A stretch of 64,000 bases of DNA from Sclerotinia nivalis (GCA_029531795.1 JAPEIS010000001.1:6758001-6822000); one strand, 5' to 3'. Positions 1 through 11,400 are shown, counted from the first letter of the stretch. Notes: generated from the letters alone by a model not told the origin. Made by a program: numbers and translations.

Positions 1-325
1 GAAGATCAGAGGCACTCAATTGAAGAGTCCGAAGTTTCGGGACCAGAAAGGCAACCGATTCATCACGCATGCTAACACTATTGCGATCCGACATGATGTC
101 TATTGCGCTGGCAATACGCGTGAGAGAGATGATGAGGTCGGTAAGAGGAGGGGCTACAATCTTGTTGCCTTTAACGGAGGGTGTCTCGGTATCAGTGACT
201 TCAAAAAAGCCTTGCATATCAGAATTGAGGTTATCGGACCAAATCTTATATGTCATTTGAAGCTCGAGAAGTGGGACCGGAGGACGTTCGTTGTTGTTGT
301 TGAAAGGGCGTTGTGATTGTACCAT
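1..325 (-). CDS. Partial hypothetical protein, 3' end off window
   Basis: Reading leftward, the frame is open from an ATG at 325 to the window edge, 108 codons with no stop. The product begins MVQSQRPFNNNNERPP and continues with a mixed, globular-looking sequence that includes LELQMTYKIW and LIISLTRIASAIDIM. I do not recognise a family. The amino-acid composition looks like real coding sequence. A further exon may lie upstream, because another minus-strand ORF (653-862) ends 330 nt before this start; no splice pair joining them could be settled. The C-terminus lies beyond base 1. Confidence 0.5.
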   Translation of the reverse strand, partial: MVQSQRPFNNNNERPPVPLLELQMTYKIWSDNLNSDMQGFFEVTDTETPSVKGNKIVAPPLTDLIISLTRIASAIDIMSDRNSVSMRDESVAFLVPKLRTLQLSASDL

Positions 326-652
326 ATATGCTGACCAAAGACAAGCCCAAGGAGTTGAGATACATTTTCCTACACTCCCGACTGTCGATAATACACTTGA
401 GCTAGTGTATATGAAGGCACGAAATATCAGATATATGCCATATATGATGTCCCAAAATGTGTAAAGGATAAGAAAACCCAATATTGCGACAAAGAAGAAA
501 ATGATGCGAGGGGTTTTGGAACTCGAGGATGCGATACCGAATTGATGAAGAATTGGAAAACAAAAATTCATGAAATAAAGGACGGGAAAATATGTTACAA
601 GAAGAAACCAGATAGCTTTGAAGAAATTATTGAAAATTGAGGGAAAGAATCC

Positions 653-862
653 TTATGGTTCGGGGATTGTTGTGGGAGCTGTTGCTGAAGCTGTTGTTGA
701 AGCTGTTGCTGAGGCTGTTGCTGGAACCATCGTGGGAACCGTCGTGGGAGCCGTCACGTTTGAATAGCCATCGTTTGCAGCGTTTGCAGCATCTAATAAA
801 GCTATAGCATTCTCGTATTCTTGCCTCGTCCGAAGGTTTAGAATGGGATCTGGATATGACAT
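653..862 (-). CDS. Small Thr/Ala-rich ORF, possible first exon
   Basis: This 69-codon ORF starts at an ATG (862) with MSYPDPILNLRTRQEYENA, which looks like genuine protein, and ends in a low-complexity alanine/threonine/proline tail (ATASATAST-type repeats from GCTGTT-like DNA). It lies on the same strand as, and upstream of, the partial gene at 1-325. The first 35 or so residues could be an N-terminal exon of that gene, with the repeat tail being read-through into an intron. No known domain is visible. It could also be a spurious ORF. Confidence 0.3.
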   Translation of the reverse strand: MSYPDPILNLRTRQEYENAIALLDAANAANDGYSNVTAPTTVPTMVPATASATASTTASATAPTTIPEP

Positions 863-904
863 CTTTTAAAGGTTATTGAATAAGGAGAAGGTCAAAGACA
901 AGAT

Positions 905-1090
905 AGTAACAATCGATGAGATGGTAGTAGTTGATAAGATGATAGTGATTGATAAAATAATAATAGCTAATGAGATGATAGTCGTTGATAAAATAGTAAT
1001 AACTGATGAGATGATGATGATTGATGGTAATTGATGAGATGATGATTGATGAGATGGGAACAGGTTGATGAGATGTTAGTAGTTGATGAG
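905..1090. repeat. Degenerate GATGAGATGATAG-type tandem repeat
   Basis: The stretch is built from imperfect repeats of a unit of about 12-18 bp around GATGAGATGATAGT and GATAAAATAGTAAT, with many C-poor variants. It reads as a decayed minisatellite. No ORF of note crosses it. Confidence 0.6.
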
Positions 1091-1099
1091 TGTCGCAAA

Positions 1100-1660
1100 T
1101 GTTCTAACTATTATATAAAACTAGAATAATTTTAAAGTCTCGGCTGATATCAATAACATAGAATTAAAGACTTTTCTAATTAGTAATAAAAATAACAAAT
1201 AAAGACGGTGAATAAATATTATAAATAAAAAGAGTAAGATAAATAGAGATAATAAATGAAAAGAGCTAGAAGTAAATAAATATAGAGAATACTAAAATGA
1301 AAAGAAAATTATATATTTTTATTTATTTTATTTTATTTTATTCTATTATATTATTTTAATAAAATATTTATATATACTAAATATATATTTAGAATCAATT
1401 TTTTATAATTTCGAGTATATTAAACAATAGAGATTTAAAGATCTATTCTTATAAAATAATATAATTAAAAATTAATAAATAAAAAATGTAAATTTAGAGT
1501 TTATAGTATAGGATTAATATATATAGTATTAATTAATTAAAATAACGCTCTACTAGCTCTTTAGAGACTACTAGACTTTTTCGCTTTGCTATAGAGAAAT
1601 ATAAATAAATAAAATAAATAAATAAAGAATATCTATCTATCTATAGATATATTTGTAACG
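1100..1660. repeat. AT-rich, RIP-like relic tract
   Basis: The interval is extremely A+T-rich, dominated by TA, AAT and ATA words with long stretches free of C and G, and has no usable ORF on either strand. The flanks return to ordinary composition. In Pezizomycotina such islands usually come from repeat-induced point mutation of an old transposon. I see no surviving transposase or reverse-transcriptase motif, so the parent element cannot be named. Confidence 0.5.
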
Positions 1661-2162
1661 CACAAAAGCCGCATAAGAGCTGAATTAACAGGGTCAATTA
1701 TATTCCTTAGAATCTACAACTAAAGAATTACGGCTCGTAAAGAGTATCTGTATATATACACTAGCTGTAGATATATGATTGATCGTGTATATGACAGTGG
1801 GTTATATAGGTCTATACCAGATTCGTGACAATATTGATAACGTTGATAATAAGTAATAGCAAACAATGAAAAAAAACCCCCTTTTATAAAATGATTGAAT
1901 AGGAAACCAAAAAGTAAAACAAAGATCCAATCCTAAGCATTTTTTTCTTTGTTGTGAAATTTCGCTGTTTCATCCCCTTCATATCTTGAGAACTTCTCAA
2001 TCGAAAAACTTCTCAAAATTGATTGAAAGAACAAAGGCAAAACACTAGACATGAGCGATATGAACGATATGATATGATCAATACACACATATTTTGCAAG
2101 AATTGATTATTGATAATATTGTATCAACAATCTCCTGACTTTATACCCATTCACCGTCCATC

Positions 2163-4094
2163 ATGTTTTTTTGGCATGATATCGAACAAGAACGACTTCC
2201 CGACCCCAAACATCGGGATTGCAGCGCCATAGCAAAATGTAAACTTCATTTCCAAAATCTCGCTCTTCCTTTTCTTCGTCAATATCCAGAATATGCACGA
2301 GGAGAGGAACTTCCACTTATGGCATTTTTGAAGGATCTACCATCAACAAATTATACTCTAATAAAATCGCATTATCGAACACTTGGAAGAATATTGCATC
2401 CTGATAAATATCAGAGATATATTAGAGAGAGTCCACCTCCAAAATCGTATGTATATTTACCTTCCCATTCATTACTTTTCTATTCATTTGCACAACCTCC
2501 CATTGTCTAAATCAATCTGAATCATTTCATCTAATACTTCTCATCCTCCCAACTTAGATTTCCGCTCCTCGAACCACGACGTCCATTCGACCCCACCGAT
2601 CCTATGCTCCAAACCCCCACTACCTCCCCCCAAAAAGCTCTCGATCTTATCACCAGCGCACATGTCACACTTATTGATCCATCCCTTCGACATACATACG
2701 AAGAAGAGTGCACTGGATTCATCCGTCGGAACGCTGTGCCGGGATCCACGAAAATGAAATGGCGTCGCGCAATGGAAAATGGATGGATGGACATGTACGA
2801 AAGAGAGCGAAAGGGATGGGGAAGAAAACCTTGGTTTTGGGAATATGAGTATGGACTTGGAAGTACCGGGGCATTGATTGTTGCGGGAGGTATTGGATGG
2901 AGAGAAAGCTTCTGGATTGAATTTTTTCCTGGGTTTGGGAAGAGATGGGGATATATAAATATGGATGTGAAAGGAAAGAAGGGAGATGGAGGGCAAATGA
3001 GAGAAGGGAGAGAGAAAGTCGATATCGACAATATGAAAATTGGTGGTTATGGAGGAGATGGAAAGGGAGTAGGTATTGCGGAGACAATTGTGAATGTAGG
3101 TCACTATTATATTGACAACTATCTTCCACATTTGTTTTCGGATTGGATATGGGAGAGATGCGAAGATTTTAGAAAGGTATGTTCTACTGACACACATCCC
3201 TTTTTCCACTAAGCTACATCCCTTGTTCCACATGCACCCCTTTCGCTATGGACTAATCACTAACGATCCAATAGTGGCGCGGTTATGGTTTTGACGGACA
3301 TCACGAAATCGACCCCCAAACCTCAAAGAGAACATGGAAAGGATCGCATGGGGAATGGCTCGCTCTCCGCGAAGCAGAAGTCGCTTTCTATGGTTCAAGT
3401 ACCATGCGTGAAATATACAATTTACCTACTATTACCGCTAGGAGAAAGACTGTTGGAGAACATTGCGAAGGAAGGATTTGGTGGGTTTGGATTCCTTCTT
3501 CTGCAGGTGGAAGTGGTGAGTATTGAATGTTCCTGTGTTTGTTTGCTTTGGAGCATTGGCAGACGGACGTGAGAAAATGGCTTTACTAATCTATATATAA
3601 ATCTTTCCAGTTTCCGATCTGGGAATCGGCAGATTGGCGGGAAGTGGAGTCGATAGTTTACAAGGAAGAAGTTTAACTGAGTAAGTACATTTATTTTCCA
3701 ATGTCATCTTATCTCCGTGGGGGATTACTTACCTCCGTATTGATAAAAAGCTAATCTTATCTGCAACAGGCTCCCTTGGTCACAACGATTTCATAATACC
3801 GACAAACAAGGAATCAACAGCTACGAGGTATTTGATCCCGACGTAATGAGTTTGATCACGGCTTTATATATTGGCGTGATGGGGGTTTGGTTCATAGTAT
3901 TTTGTACATGGGGTATGAGGAGAATGAAAAGATGGTGGGGGGGGGAGAGCAAGAGTAGAATTGGGATGGAGAAAGAAAAGGAGAAGGAGATGAAAATGAT
4001 GGGTGGTCAGGTCCGAACTCATTCTAGTGAGAGTTCCGGGAGTGATTGGAGAGAATTATTTTCTTCAAGTGATGAGAGTACCGGAGGAGACTAG
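2163..4094 (+). CDS. J-domain protein with C-terminal membrane anchor
   Basis: Model: join 2163-2446, 2558-3176, 3275-3515, 3611-3680, 3770-4094, giving 512 residues in one frame. The N-terminal part holds a J domain: a helix around SHYRTLGRI, the HPD signature at residues 79-81, and a last helix ending LRHTYEEE. J proteins stimulate Hsp70 ATPase through HPD. A hydrophobic segment near residues 431-452 (SLITALYIGVMGVWFIVF) is a likely transmembrane helix, followed by a basic then Ser/Glu/Asp-rich tail, so a membrane-tethered Hsp70 co-chaperone (ER or mitochondria) is plausible. The long central part is rich in aromatic and glycine residues and matches no zinc-finger or client-binding domain I know. 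All four introns have GT...AG ends. The gene converges on the transporter gene at 4503. Confidence 0.85.
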
Positions 4095-4502
4095 AGAGAT
4101 ACATCTATTAAGCAATCGTTCCTACAGATTCAGGTCGAGGGTTTATATTACGAGATAAACTCTGCGTCCTTTTGCGGCTTTTTTGACAGTATTTTCTTCG
4201 AATAACTACAACAATACATTTCATTCAAATAATGGGAGTGATTGAAGTGATACATTCCTGTATTCGCATCCAAAACAATATCAAATAATAGTTCCTTCCG
4301 AGATTGAGATCGAGAGCCGGTATTACCAGATAAGTTTGCCAATATTTTATTCAAATGATCGAAATAATATATCCTTATAACCACTCTTATACCCATCTAC
4401 ATCCTTATTTATATACTCATTCCCATCCCCATTCCTATCTATATCACCATCTTCATCAATATCTAAAGTATATTATTAAATAAATATTATTTTTTGAATT
4501 TT
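4095..4502. other. Convergent intergenic spacer
   Basis: This is the 3' region shared by two convergent genes. It is AT-rich near 4450-4500. A minus-strand ORF of 82 codons (4148-4396) lies here, but it has no recognisable domain and looks fortuitous. Confidence 0.6.
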
Positions 4503-6279
4503 TTAATAAAAAAGAAAAAAAGAAAGAAATAGAGTAGAGAGAGGGAGGCTGGCAACGACATAGTCCTCTTGTGCTGTTCGGTATGCTGGGTATGCAGCTT
4601 CCATTTTTTTGTAAAATGGTCTACTAGTTGAGAACATGGCATTAATAGATTCGAGTGATCGGTCTGTAGTCTCGGGGTAAAGCATGAAGACTATGGGCAT
4701 CCAAAGAAGATTCAACCCGGCGAATAAAAAATATGTCCGATTTTTGAGGTTTGGGAACATTATTGGATCGACTAAAGTGGTCCAACCAATACCAATTGCC
4801 CAGCCCACGATGCCAAATGCGTTACCTTGAGCTCGCATTTCGGAAGGAAAGATTTCGGTGGGTATCAAAAATGCGACTGTTTCTATGTTAGCAAGTCCCT
4901 TTGGATGATGCGGACTAATTCGGACGTACTTGTACCCCAAGTTACAGCATAGCATAGATTGAAGAGGAAAAGCATGAGCACCGCGGCCGGCGCAATTGAT
5001 ATGGCCTCAGAAGAATCATGCCTTGTAACCTCAAAGAGAGAGGCGGCGAGCGCGTTCGCTATGAACAAACCAAAAGATCCCCAGATCAAACACTTTCGAC
5101 GCCCAAACCGATCAATTATTTGCGCCGAAACAATTGTCCCAATTATACCGATGGTGTTCAGACCACCTGCAAGACCGTTTTGTTTAACAGAACTGTAACC
5201 AGCTTGTTTGAGAAGCTAGTCGCTATTAGCAACCAAACATTTCAAAAAGACATTACGCTTACGACCGGTGAATATGCTGTCACAGCAGTAATACCGGTCC
5301 AGGAGGCCATTATCTGAAGCCACACACAGAGCCAAGCTCGACGACCAAGATGCGGAGCTTCCGTAGCTTTACCGATAAGAATCCTTGCGAACTGAATCGG
5401 CGAGCTGGATTTTGTTCCTTTAGCAACCGTACATATCTCCATAAACTCCTTCTCAACCTCAAGTCCATTGCCGCCTCTAATATGTTCTAGAACCTCTTTA
5501 GCCTCCTCATATCTTCCTACTGACGCATAGTAGCGAGGGGAATCTGGCAACAATTTAATTCCGGCTAGTAGCAAGAGAGCTGGCAAACATTGAAACGCAA
5601 GGAGAAATCTCCAACGAAATGCCGAGTTTCCATGTTCACCATATGCGAGGCCGAAATCAAGCCAGTATGCAATCGATATACCTAAATAGTTTGCAATAAA
5701 CACATAACCGAGGAACCCTCCACGGTGACTAGCAGGTGACACTTCCGCGATATCTAATTTTACGTCAATATTCATAAATTTACAAGGACTCTCATATATC
5801 AAGTACTCACAAACCGGCACCCCCGCCATCAAACCACCTGTCCCCATCCCAGTAACAACTCGAGCCCCCATAATCCACCCAGCATTTTGAGTACCAGCTT
5901 GTAGCGCACCACCTGCCAGTGCAAATATAGCAGCAAGAAATATCCCGTTAATTCTTCCAATGCGGTCGGCGAGCCAGCCTCCGAGGAATGCGCCGAGGAT
6001 GGAGCCCAGGTAGTAAATGGATATTATAAGGCCGAGTTTGGGGAAGTTGGTGGGAGTGGAGGAGCCGGAGCTAATGGAGACGGTGTGGATATAGGAAGGG
6101 GAGGCGGAAGCGCCGCCCATTACGCCTGGATTTTGTTAGTAATGTGGGTTTTTGGGGTGAGGATTGATGCGTGGACCTTGATCGTATCCCTCGAAAAATA
6201 TGGCGAGGAGGGAGAAAATCTGTATGAAGATTGCTAGTTGGCTTGCGGATAATGTTTTCCAAAGATCTGTATATGCCAT
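4503..6279 (-). CDS. MFS sugar transporter
   Basis: Model: complement of join 4503-4882, 4936-5215, 5263-5753, 5811-6125, 6177-6279, giving 522 residues. Family signs are clear: GYDQGVMGG in helix 1, a LADRIGRING loop between helices 2 and 3, AEVSPASHRGG (the conserved mid-protein signature), PDSPRYYASVGR at the end of the N-half, DRFGRRK in the C-half, and PTEIFPSEMRAQG followed by PETTDRSLESI near the end. It therefore belongs to the fungal sugar porter family in the plasma membrane; the substrate cannot be read from sequence. The first intron has an unusual donor (GTCCAC), but it restores the invariant GYDQG/VMGG join. The last 15 or so residues are very hydrophobic and unlike the usual polar tail, so the stop may need checking. 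Confidence 0.9.
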
Positions 6280-6502
6280 TTTGTTGGATTGGTAAATCAA
6301 AATGTGTCCCAAGTTTCGGTTTTAAGTATAGTTGTTTGTTTTTGATTTTTTTTATCGTTCATCGCGCCATCTCATGATCATTTTATAACTTTTGTTCCTC
6401 CCCGAGCATATCATCATAATTTGGGGGTGAGATAAATAGATATCTTATGTTCCACTCCTTTATCAAAGGCAAGGTTACAATTACGTTGGTAAGCATCTCC
6501 TT

Positions 6503-6703
6503 GAATTATGTGTCTCGCGTCACAACTTGTCGTGGAACCCTCCTTCGTGTCCTGTGGTTAGAAACGGGAATTCTGTATTGGATAACTCTTCCGCTGGTCA
6601 CACTGAAGTTGCATTGAGAAATACAAATACTGGTGCTACTTTGACATATCTTGCTGATATAGTATTTGAAGAAAAGTACGAGACGTGTGAGAGGCATTTC
6701 TAA
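6503..6703 (+). pseudogene. Coding-like fragment of unknown origin
   Basis: One plus-strand frame is open for 66 codons up to a TAA at 6701-6703 and reads with protein-like composition (for example SWNPPSCPVV, TEVALRNTNTG and ADIVFEEKYETC), with four cysteines. No convincing ATG precedes it in frame. It may be the 3' exon of a small gene, a relic, or chance. The rest of 6280-7905 shows no supported gene. Confidence 0.2.
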
Positions 6704-7905
6704 AGCAGCTATTTGTGTGGATGTTGATGTTTGTCGAGGATTGTATGGATGTATGGGCCGGGAATCAGATGATACGATTGCATTAGGAGAATTAATGTTT
6801 GAGGATTTTTGAACGACATAATGAAGAGATTTGACGATGTGGTAGGTATGATTGAAATTGTCTAGTGGCCTCATGTTGATTCTCAATGGATATCCGTGTC
6901 AGTGTCGGTCTTGTTTTGGGTGAGAGCCAATATCCTCATGGACTCGTGAAATGGACTTGGGGATTGGGCTGATATCAGTTGCACAGGAGAGCAGCTCTGG
7001 CGTAGACATTGTATCACAATAAGGTATTATGGTAGGCTCAAGGCCGCGCAAGGAAAGGAAGTGCTATTCTACTGTAATTTCCAAGCTGTAATGAACGTAT
7101 ACTATAGTGTGTAGGAGCCTACCCCGAAAATGATTCCAAGTGGAAAGTTCAAAGCGAACAAGTGCACGTTTGAATTTCGATCGTACTGGAGACATTAATA
7201 TCACTCCTCATTATTTGTATTGGACAGATATTTTAATCAAGCGATTTGTCAGATTTTCGTATTAGGCGCCATCTCATTTCAAGCTGCTATGCATGATCAT
7301 CGCTCCGGTCCCGATGAGCGCAACCAACCTACCTCGCTGCTTCCAAGAGGCGAAGGAAAAGTAGCCAAATAGCGCATATCCTTATCGTTGCGACGTCGAG
7401 CGGGAAACATGAAACCACATACCAAACATTGGAATGTGTATCATACGACGGATACATTCCTCCGGCTCAAACACTGTGAACACTACGTCTAGGATGTATC
7501 TAAGGCTGTGCTTCCACATTCCAAATCTATAAATATCGGTAGACAAGCTTTTTGTCGCAAAGAGATGCATTGTGATAGGGGACAAGATACGCGAAAATCG
7601 CGATTTTCATGAAGTCCTAGATGTTTTGCTATGCGCGAAGAGATGCGAAGGGCGTGAGTTGACCCGTCAACGCTTAAAAGAGACGATCTCCTTCGAGTCC
7701 CTAGCAATTTTGCCGTTGTTCGTTCAACCAGACGTTCCTTTTGTTGATGATTTAAAGCAGTCTGTCTTGCCAATTTGATTTTCAGTCTTTCGCCATTCAT
7801 CCTCCTTTTGACATTGAACTCAAAACTCCAAGTTAAAGAGTCAATCCATACCAAAAGCAAATATTTCACCATAAGCATTAGCAGACCCCAAAACCAAACC
7901 TCAAA

Positions 7906-8953
7906 ATGCATCAACCAAACTCCCTCCTCACCGTCGCTTTTCTCCTCCTCCCCCTTTCCACCCTCGTTTCCGCTGGCCTCGATTCCGGCTCACAAAACGG
8001 CAGCGGAAACCAAAATGGAAATATCAACCCCAACGCGAATGGCAATGCAAACGCTAATCAAAATCAGAACGAAAATAAAAACGAAAATGATAATTACAAC
8101 TACAATTACAATCAAAACAACAACTACAATACCAATCTCAACTTTAACTGGAATGATAATGATAATAACAATATCAATGCTAATGACAATGACAATAAAG
8201 ATAAAGACAAAAACCATGATGGTTCTCCTCATGTAGTGTATACTACTGAGATCGTCGCGGCACTTACGACATATTGTCCTTCGGCGACGGAGATTGAGCA
8301 GAATGGTGTTACGTATACGGTTACTGAGGCCTCTACACTTACTATTACGGATTGGTATGTTTCTTTATCTCTTTTCCCTTTCTTTTCCCTGTTCCACTTC
8401 CCCTATCCCCTATCCCATATATCGAGAATCATTAAAAAGAAAAGAAAACAAAAACAAAAACAAAACAGAACTAACATCCCCTCCCCTCCCTAGCCCCTGC
8501 ACACAAGCACGCGCCCTCCCCGGCCTCGTCCTCACACCCGCCATCCTCCCTCAATCTCCCTCCACAACAACCCCCACTAGTTCCCCAGCTCTCTTCCCAC
8601 TCATCCCCCTCTCTTCCCTCCCAGCATCTATCCCCCCTCCTCAATCTTTCCCCACCAATAACGCCGGTATACTCGCTGCGTCTATCCTCCCATCTGGTTC
8701 TCTTCCCGCTAATATTCCCGCTGCGTCTATAACACCGCTGAATAATGGGGTTAATTCTGCGTTTCAGGCTGTGCCGAGTGAAGTTGGCGGTGGTAGTGGT
8801 GGGTTTGGTTTTGGAAGTGGAAGTGGAACGGGTGATGGTACTGATGGCGGCGAAAGTGGACCAGCGCAGTTTCTTGGAGCGGCTGGACGGAGGGAGGTAG
8901 GGGGTTTGGTGGGGAGTTTGGCGGTGGGGGTTGTGGGGTTGTTGGTTTTGTAA
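7906..8953 (+). CDS. GPI-anchored wall-type protein with alternating-Asn tract
   Basis: Model: join 7906-8354, 8494-8953, 302 residues. A signal peptide is obvious (hydrophobic core TVAFLLLPLSTLVSA, residues 9-23). Residues 35-97 have asparagine at every odd position, 32 in a row. Next comes a module common in fungal GPI proteins: YTTEIVAALTTYCPSATE, then TYTVTEASTLTITDCPCT. The intron splits the first Cys codon of that CPC, and splicing restores it exactly. A Ser/Thr/Pro- and Gly-rich stalk follows, then a hydrophobic C-terminus (VGGLVGSLAVGVVGLLVL) after a Gly/Ser-rich site, typical of GPI addition. The likely role is a cell-wall or plasma-membrane surface protein; no enzyme domain is seen. 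Confidence 0.85.
8008..8196 (+). repeat. Period-6 (AAY-NNN) codon repeat encoding (Asn-X)n
   Basis: Every second codon is AAT or AAC over 63 consecutive codons, while the intervening codons vary (Gly, Ala, Gln, Glu, Lys, Asp, Tyr, Thr, Leu, Phe, Trp, Ile and others). The fixed-and-free pattern is sharper than a simple hexanucleotide microsatellite, because the intervening codons are diverse. Confidence 0.9.
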
Positions 8954-10363
8954 GGGAGGGAAGGTTTCTAGGGTGGGAGTTGAGGAATTTTGTGTCAGGA
9001 TGAATTTTTTGTTGGCTGGATTGAATTAGATTGCATGGCTGGGTATAAGATAGGATATCTTTGGGTTATTTTTCTTGGTTCTTTGATTGGGAAATTGGTA
9101 ATGTAGTTAGGTTCTTTTTAATACAATACACATCCATCGGGCTAGGGTATATGGATTTGAAATTTAGAAGAAGGCGAAAACTTGGATCATAAGAAATATG
9201 ATGAATTCTTAGTGTTCTTTGGGCTGCTAGGCGTGGATTGCATCATTTGTGTGTATCCAATTCAGATACAAATAGAAGAGTTGAAAGTTTCACCCGCATG
9301 TCAAGAGCAATAGACAAGTTTTTATCTCAGTATTCAACTCCTTCTTTTGAAGACTTTTCTTGCGGCAGGAAAGAGCTGGGATCACAAACCCACGCACAAT
9401 CACCACCCAGCTCGAAATAAATACCATGTATGGTCTATAGTAGTCAACCTCAGATAAAAGGAATGGAATGCAGCGAGACCTTGAAGTACTATATCCTCAT
9501 TGAGAGCATCGAGAGTTTCCTCCTTTCGACAGTATTGAATGCAGCAAGCTCAAGAATCTCCGCAAATCCAATTGCAGAAAAGTTATTTAGGAATTAGCAA
9601 TTCTCTAGCATGCAATTCTCTAGCACATTTAAGCGCATCTTCTAAAGGAAAATAAGTTAGGCGAGATGGGGGATCTTTGTGCTTGATGTGTAAAATTGGG
9701 ATTAGCGATTAATTCATCTTTGATGAGTAAAAGTACCTAAAATGAGACTGCAAGGCAAGATAAGATATTGAAGACTGGAGATTGATGTGATCAGATGAGA
9801 ATTTTATACTACGTATGTTTTGTTGTACGGATTGAATATAGTTACCCGGTATTTGAAGAGGTAGGTGAGAAAAGGCTTTAGTAGAGATGGTATATTATGT
9901 GTTAGGAGCTGATATAATTTGGTGAAAATGTTCCATATCCTAAGTCTTGGGACCAAGTTTGAATTCAGTAAGTACTTACTTACCTACCAAGTTAGTCTTT
10001 GCACATGATAAAAATCCAAAATATCAAGTTTTCATCCGATGTATTTGAGCTAATGTATAACAAGAAATTAACAAGAGCATTATATCATCCTATGATATCC
10101 AATTAACAAAATGCTCGTTCAGAATTCCAAAACTCCGAAATACGCTAAATATATAGTACATGCAATCGAGGCCGTGATTTCGTACAATTTGTTCTCCAGC
10201 TTTCCCCCTCAAATATTCAATTTTGTGTCGTGATTAAATAGGTGGTAATAAAACATCGCATCTTGATTACGAGTTCGCAGAATACCGGCCGTAAGATTCG
10301 TAGATTCGTCTCGAGGGACATAAAATAAATCAAAGTCCATCCATATTATCCCCATCCCTACTA
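8954..10363. other. Intergenic region, nothing recognised
   Basis: This is the 3' region of the wall-protein gene and the 3' side of the next, minus-strand gene. Only short ORFs are present (for example 60 codons at 9238-9420), with no domain, start context or splice support. No RNA gene was recognised. Confidence 0.6.
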
Positions 10364-10966
10364 TTACTTCTTCTCTTTCTCCTTCTCCTTCTCCTCCTCA
10401 GTATTCGCCTCAACTTTCTCAAGCTCCCCCTCCTCCATCTTCACCTCCCCCTCAACCACATCCTCATCCCCCTTCCCCTTCTCCCCCTCCTCTCCCCCAA
10501 TCTTCGGCAACTTAAACCAAGGTCCATGAGCCGCCCCCGCCCCCACCCCAGCCAACAACCCCAACCCCGTAGTCGGCACACTCACCACCCCCCCAACCAC
10601 ACTCCCGACGACCGTCCCCAGTCCCATGCCCACCCCGGCCCCTATCCCCGCGCCCCCAGCCCCTCCCTGCCAAACCCCACTCTGCAACCTCTGCGCAATT
10701 TTCAATTCCGAATTCGCCCTCTTCTCCAATTTCTGCGCTTCTTCCAACAATTTAGCCTTTTGTTCTTGCGCATCTTCTGAATCTGGAAGCGAGCCTGCTT
10801 TTTCGCGAGCTTGAGATGCGTTTTCGGTGGCTTCCTGTGCGGCTTTTATTTTTTCGTTGATTTGGGCGAGGACTTTTTCTTGGGTGCTGGGATGCCCGTC
10901 GGCGTCTTTGGGTTGGGGTTGGGGTTGGACTTTTTCCGTCATGCTTTCTTTGAGTGCTTGGAACAT
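10364..10966 (-). CDS. Hypothetical protein: coiled coil plus glycine-zipper segment
   Basis: This is a single-exon gene of 200 residues starting at an ATG. Residues 30-95 are charged and alanine/glutamate/lysine-rich with heptad spacing (EKIKAAQEATENA, AKLLEEAQKLEKRA), a likely coiled coil. Residues 98-145 are almost pure Gly/Ala/Val (GAGIGAGVGMGLGT, GSVVGGVV), like a glycine-zipper membrane hairpin. The last 50 residues are very acidic and lysine/glutamate-rich. The order suggests a small membrane-inserting protein with a cytosolic coiled coil; the function is unknown. The strong strand bias also leaves spurious plus-strand ORFs open opposite it. Confidence 0.75.
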   Translation of the reverse strand: MFQALKESMTEKVQPQPQPKDADGHPSTQEKVLAQINEKIKAAQEATENASQAREKAGSLPDSEDAQEQKAKLLEEAQKLEKRANSELKIAQRLQSGVWQGGAGGAGIGAGVGMGLGTVVGSVVGGVVSVPTTGLGLLAGVGAGAAHGPWFKLPKIGGEEGEKGKGDEDVVEGEVKMEEGELEKVEANTEEEKEKEKEKK

Positions 10967-11400
10967 ATTGAAGTGGGAGTAAGTTTTGATGGACTATATA
11001 TATAGTAAGTTAAAAGCGGATCGGTCCTTAGATAGTGTTGTTTTAGTGGTGTTTGCTCGAGTAGAGCGAAATAAGTCATGGAAAAGAAGGTTATGATGGA
11101 GCTTAAGCAGGATATGAAAGCGTGGGGTAGCTAGTGTAAGATGACGTCGTTTGGTGGGGTTGAAGTTGCAGTTCTATTATTTGCATTACAGGCTTTATAC
11201 AGGCTTTAGAGCCTATTTGATAGGCGAGAAACTAAGCTCATGGAAATAACTAGAATTGAAGTGTTAGCTAAGTAGATGAAGGAGTTCACCAGGGAGCAAT
11301 CTCATCGACCCGCGTAATTCATATTAAGCTATCTAGGGATAGTAATTAACTCGTCGTATAATGTGAATAACTGTCATCCAACTCCGCAGCGCCACTGAAG

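Noticed and set aside
2531..3233. Long minus-strand ORFs over the J-domain gene
   Set aside because: They lie antisense to exon 2 of a gene with correct splice phases and a recognisable domain.
7382..7914. Minus-strand ORFs of 67 and 141 codons upstream of the wall-protein gene
   Set aside because: No domain, overlapping the start of a clear plus-strand gene, and composition typical of non-coding DNA.
7990..8232. 80-codon antisense ORF of Ile/Val/Phe-rich sequence opposite the wall-protein gene
   Set aside because: It is the mirror of the AAY-NNN repeat: antisense ATT/GTT codons give alternating Ile/Val. Nothing else supports it.
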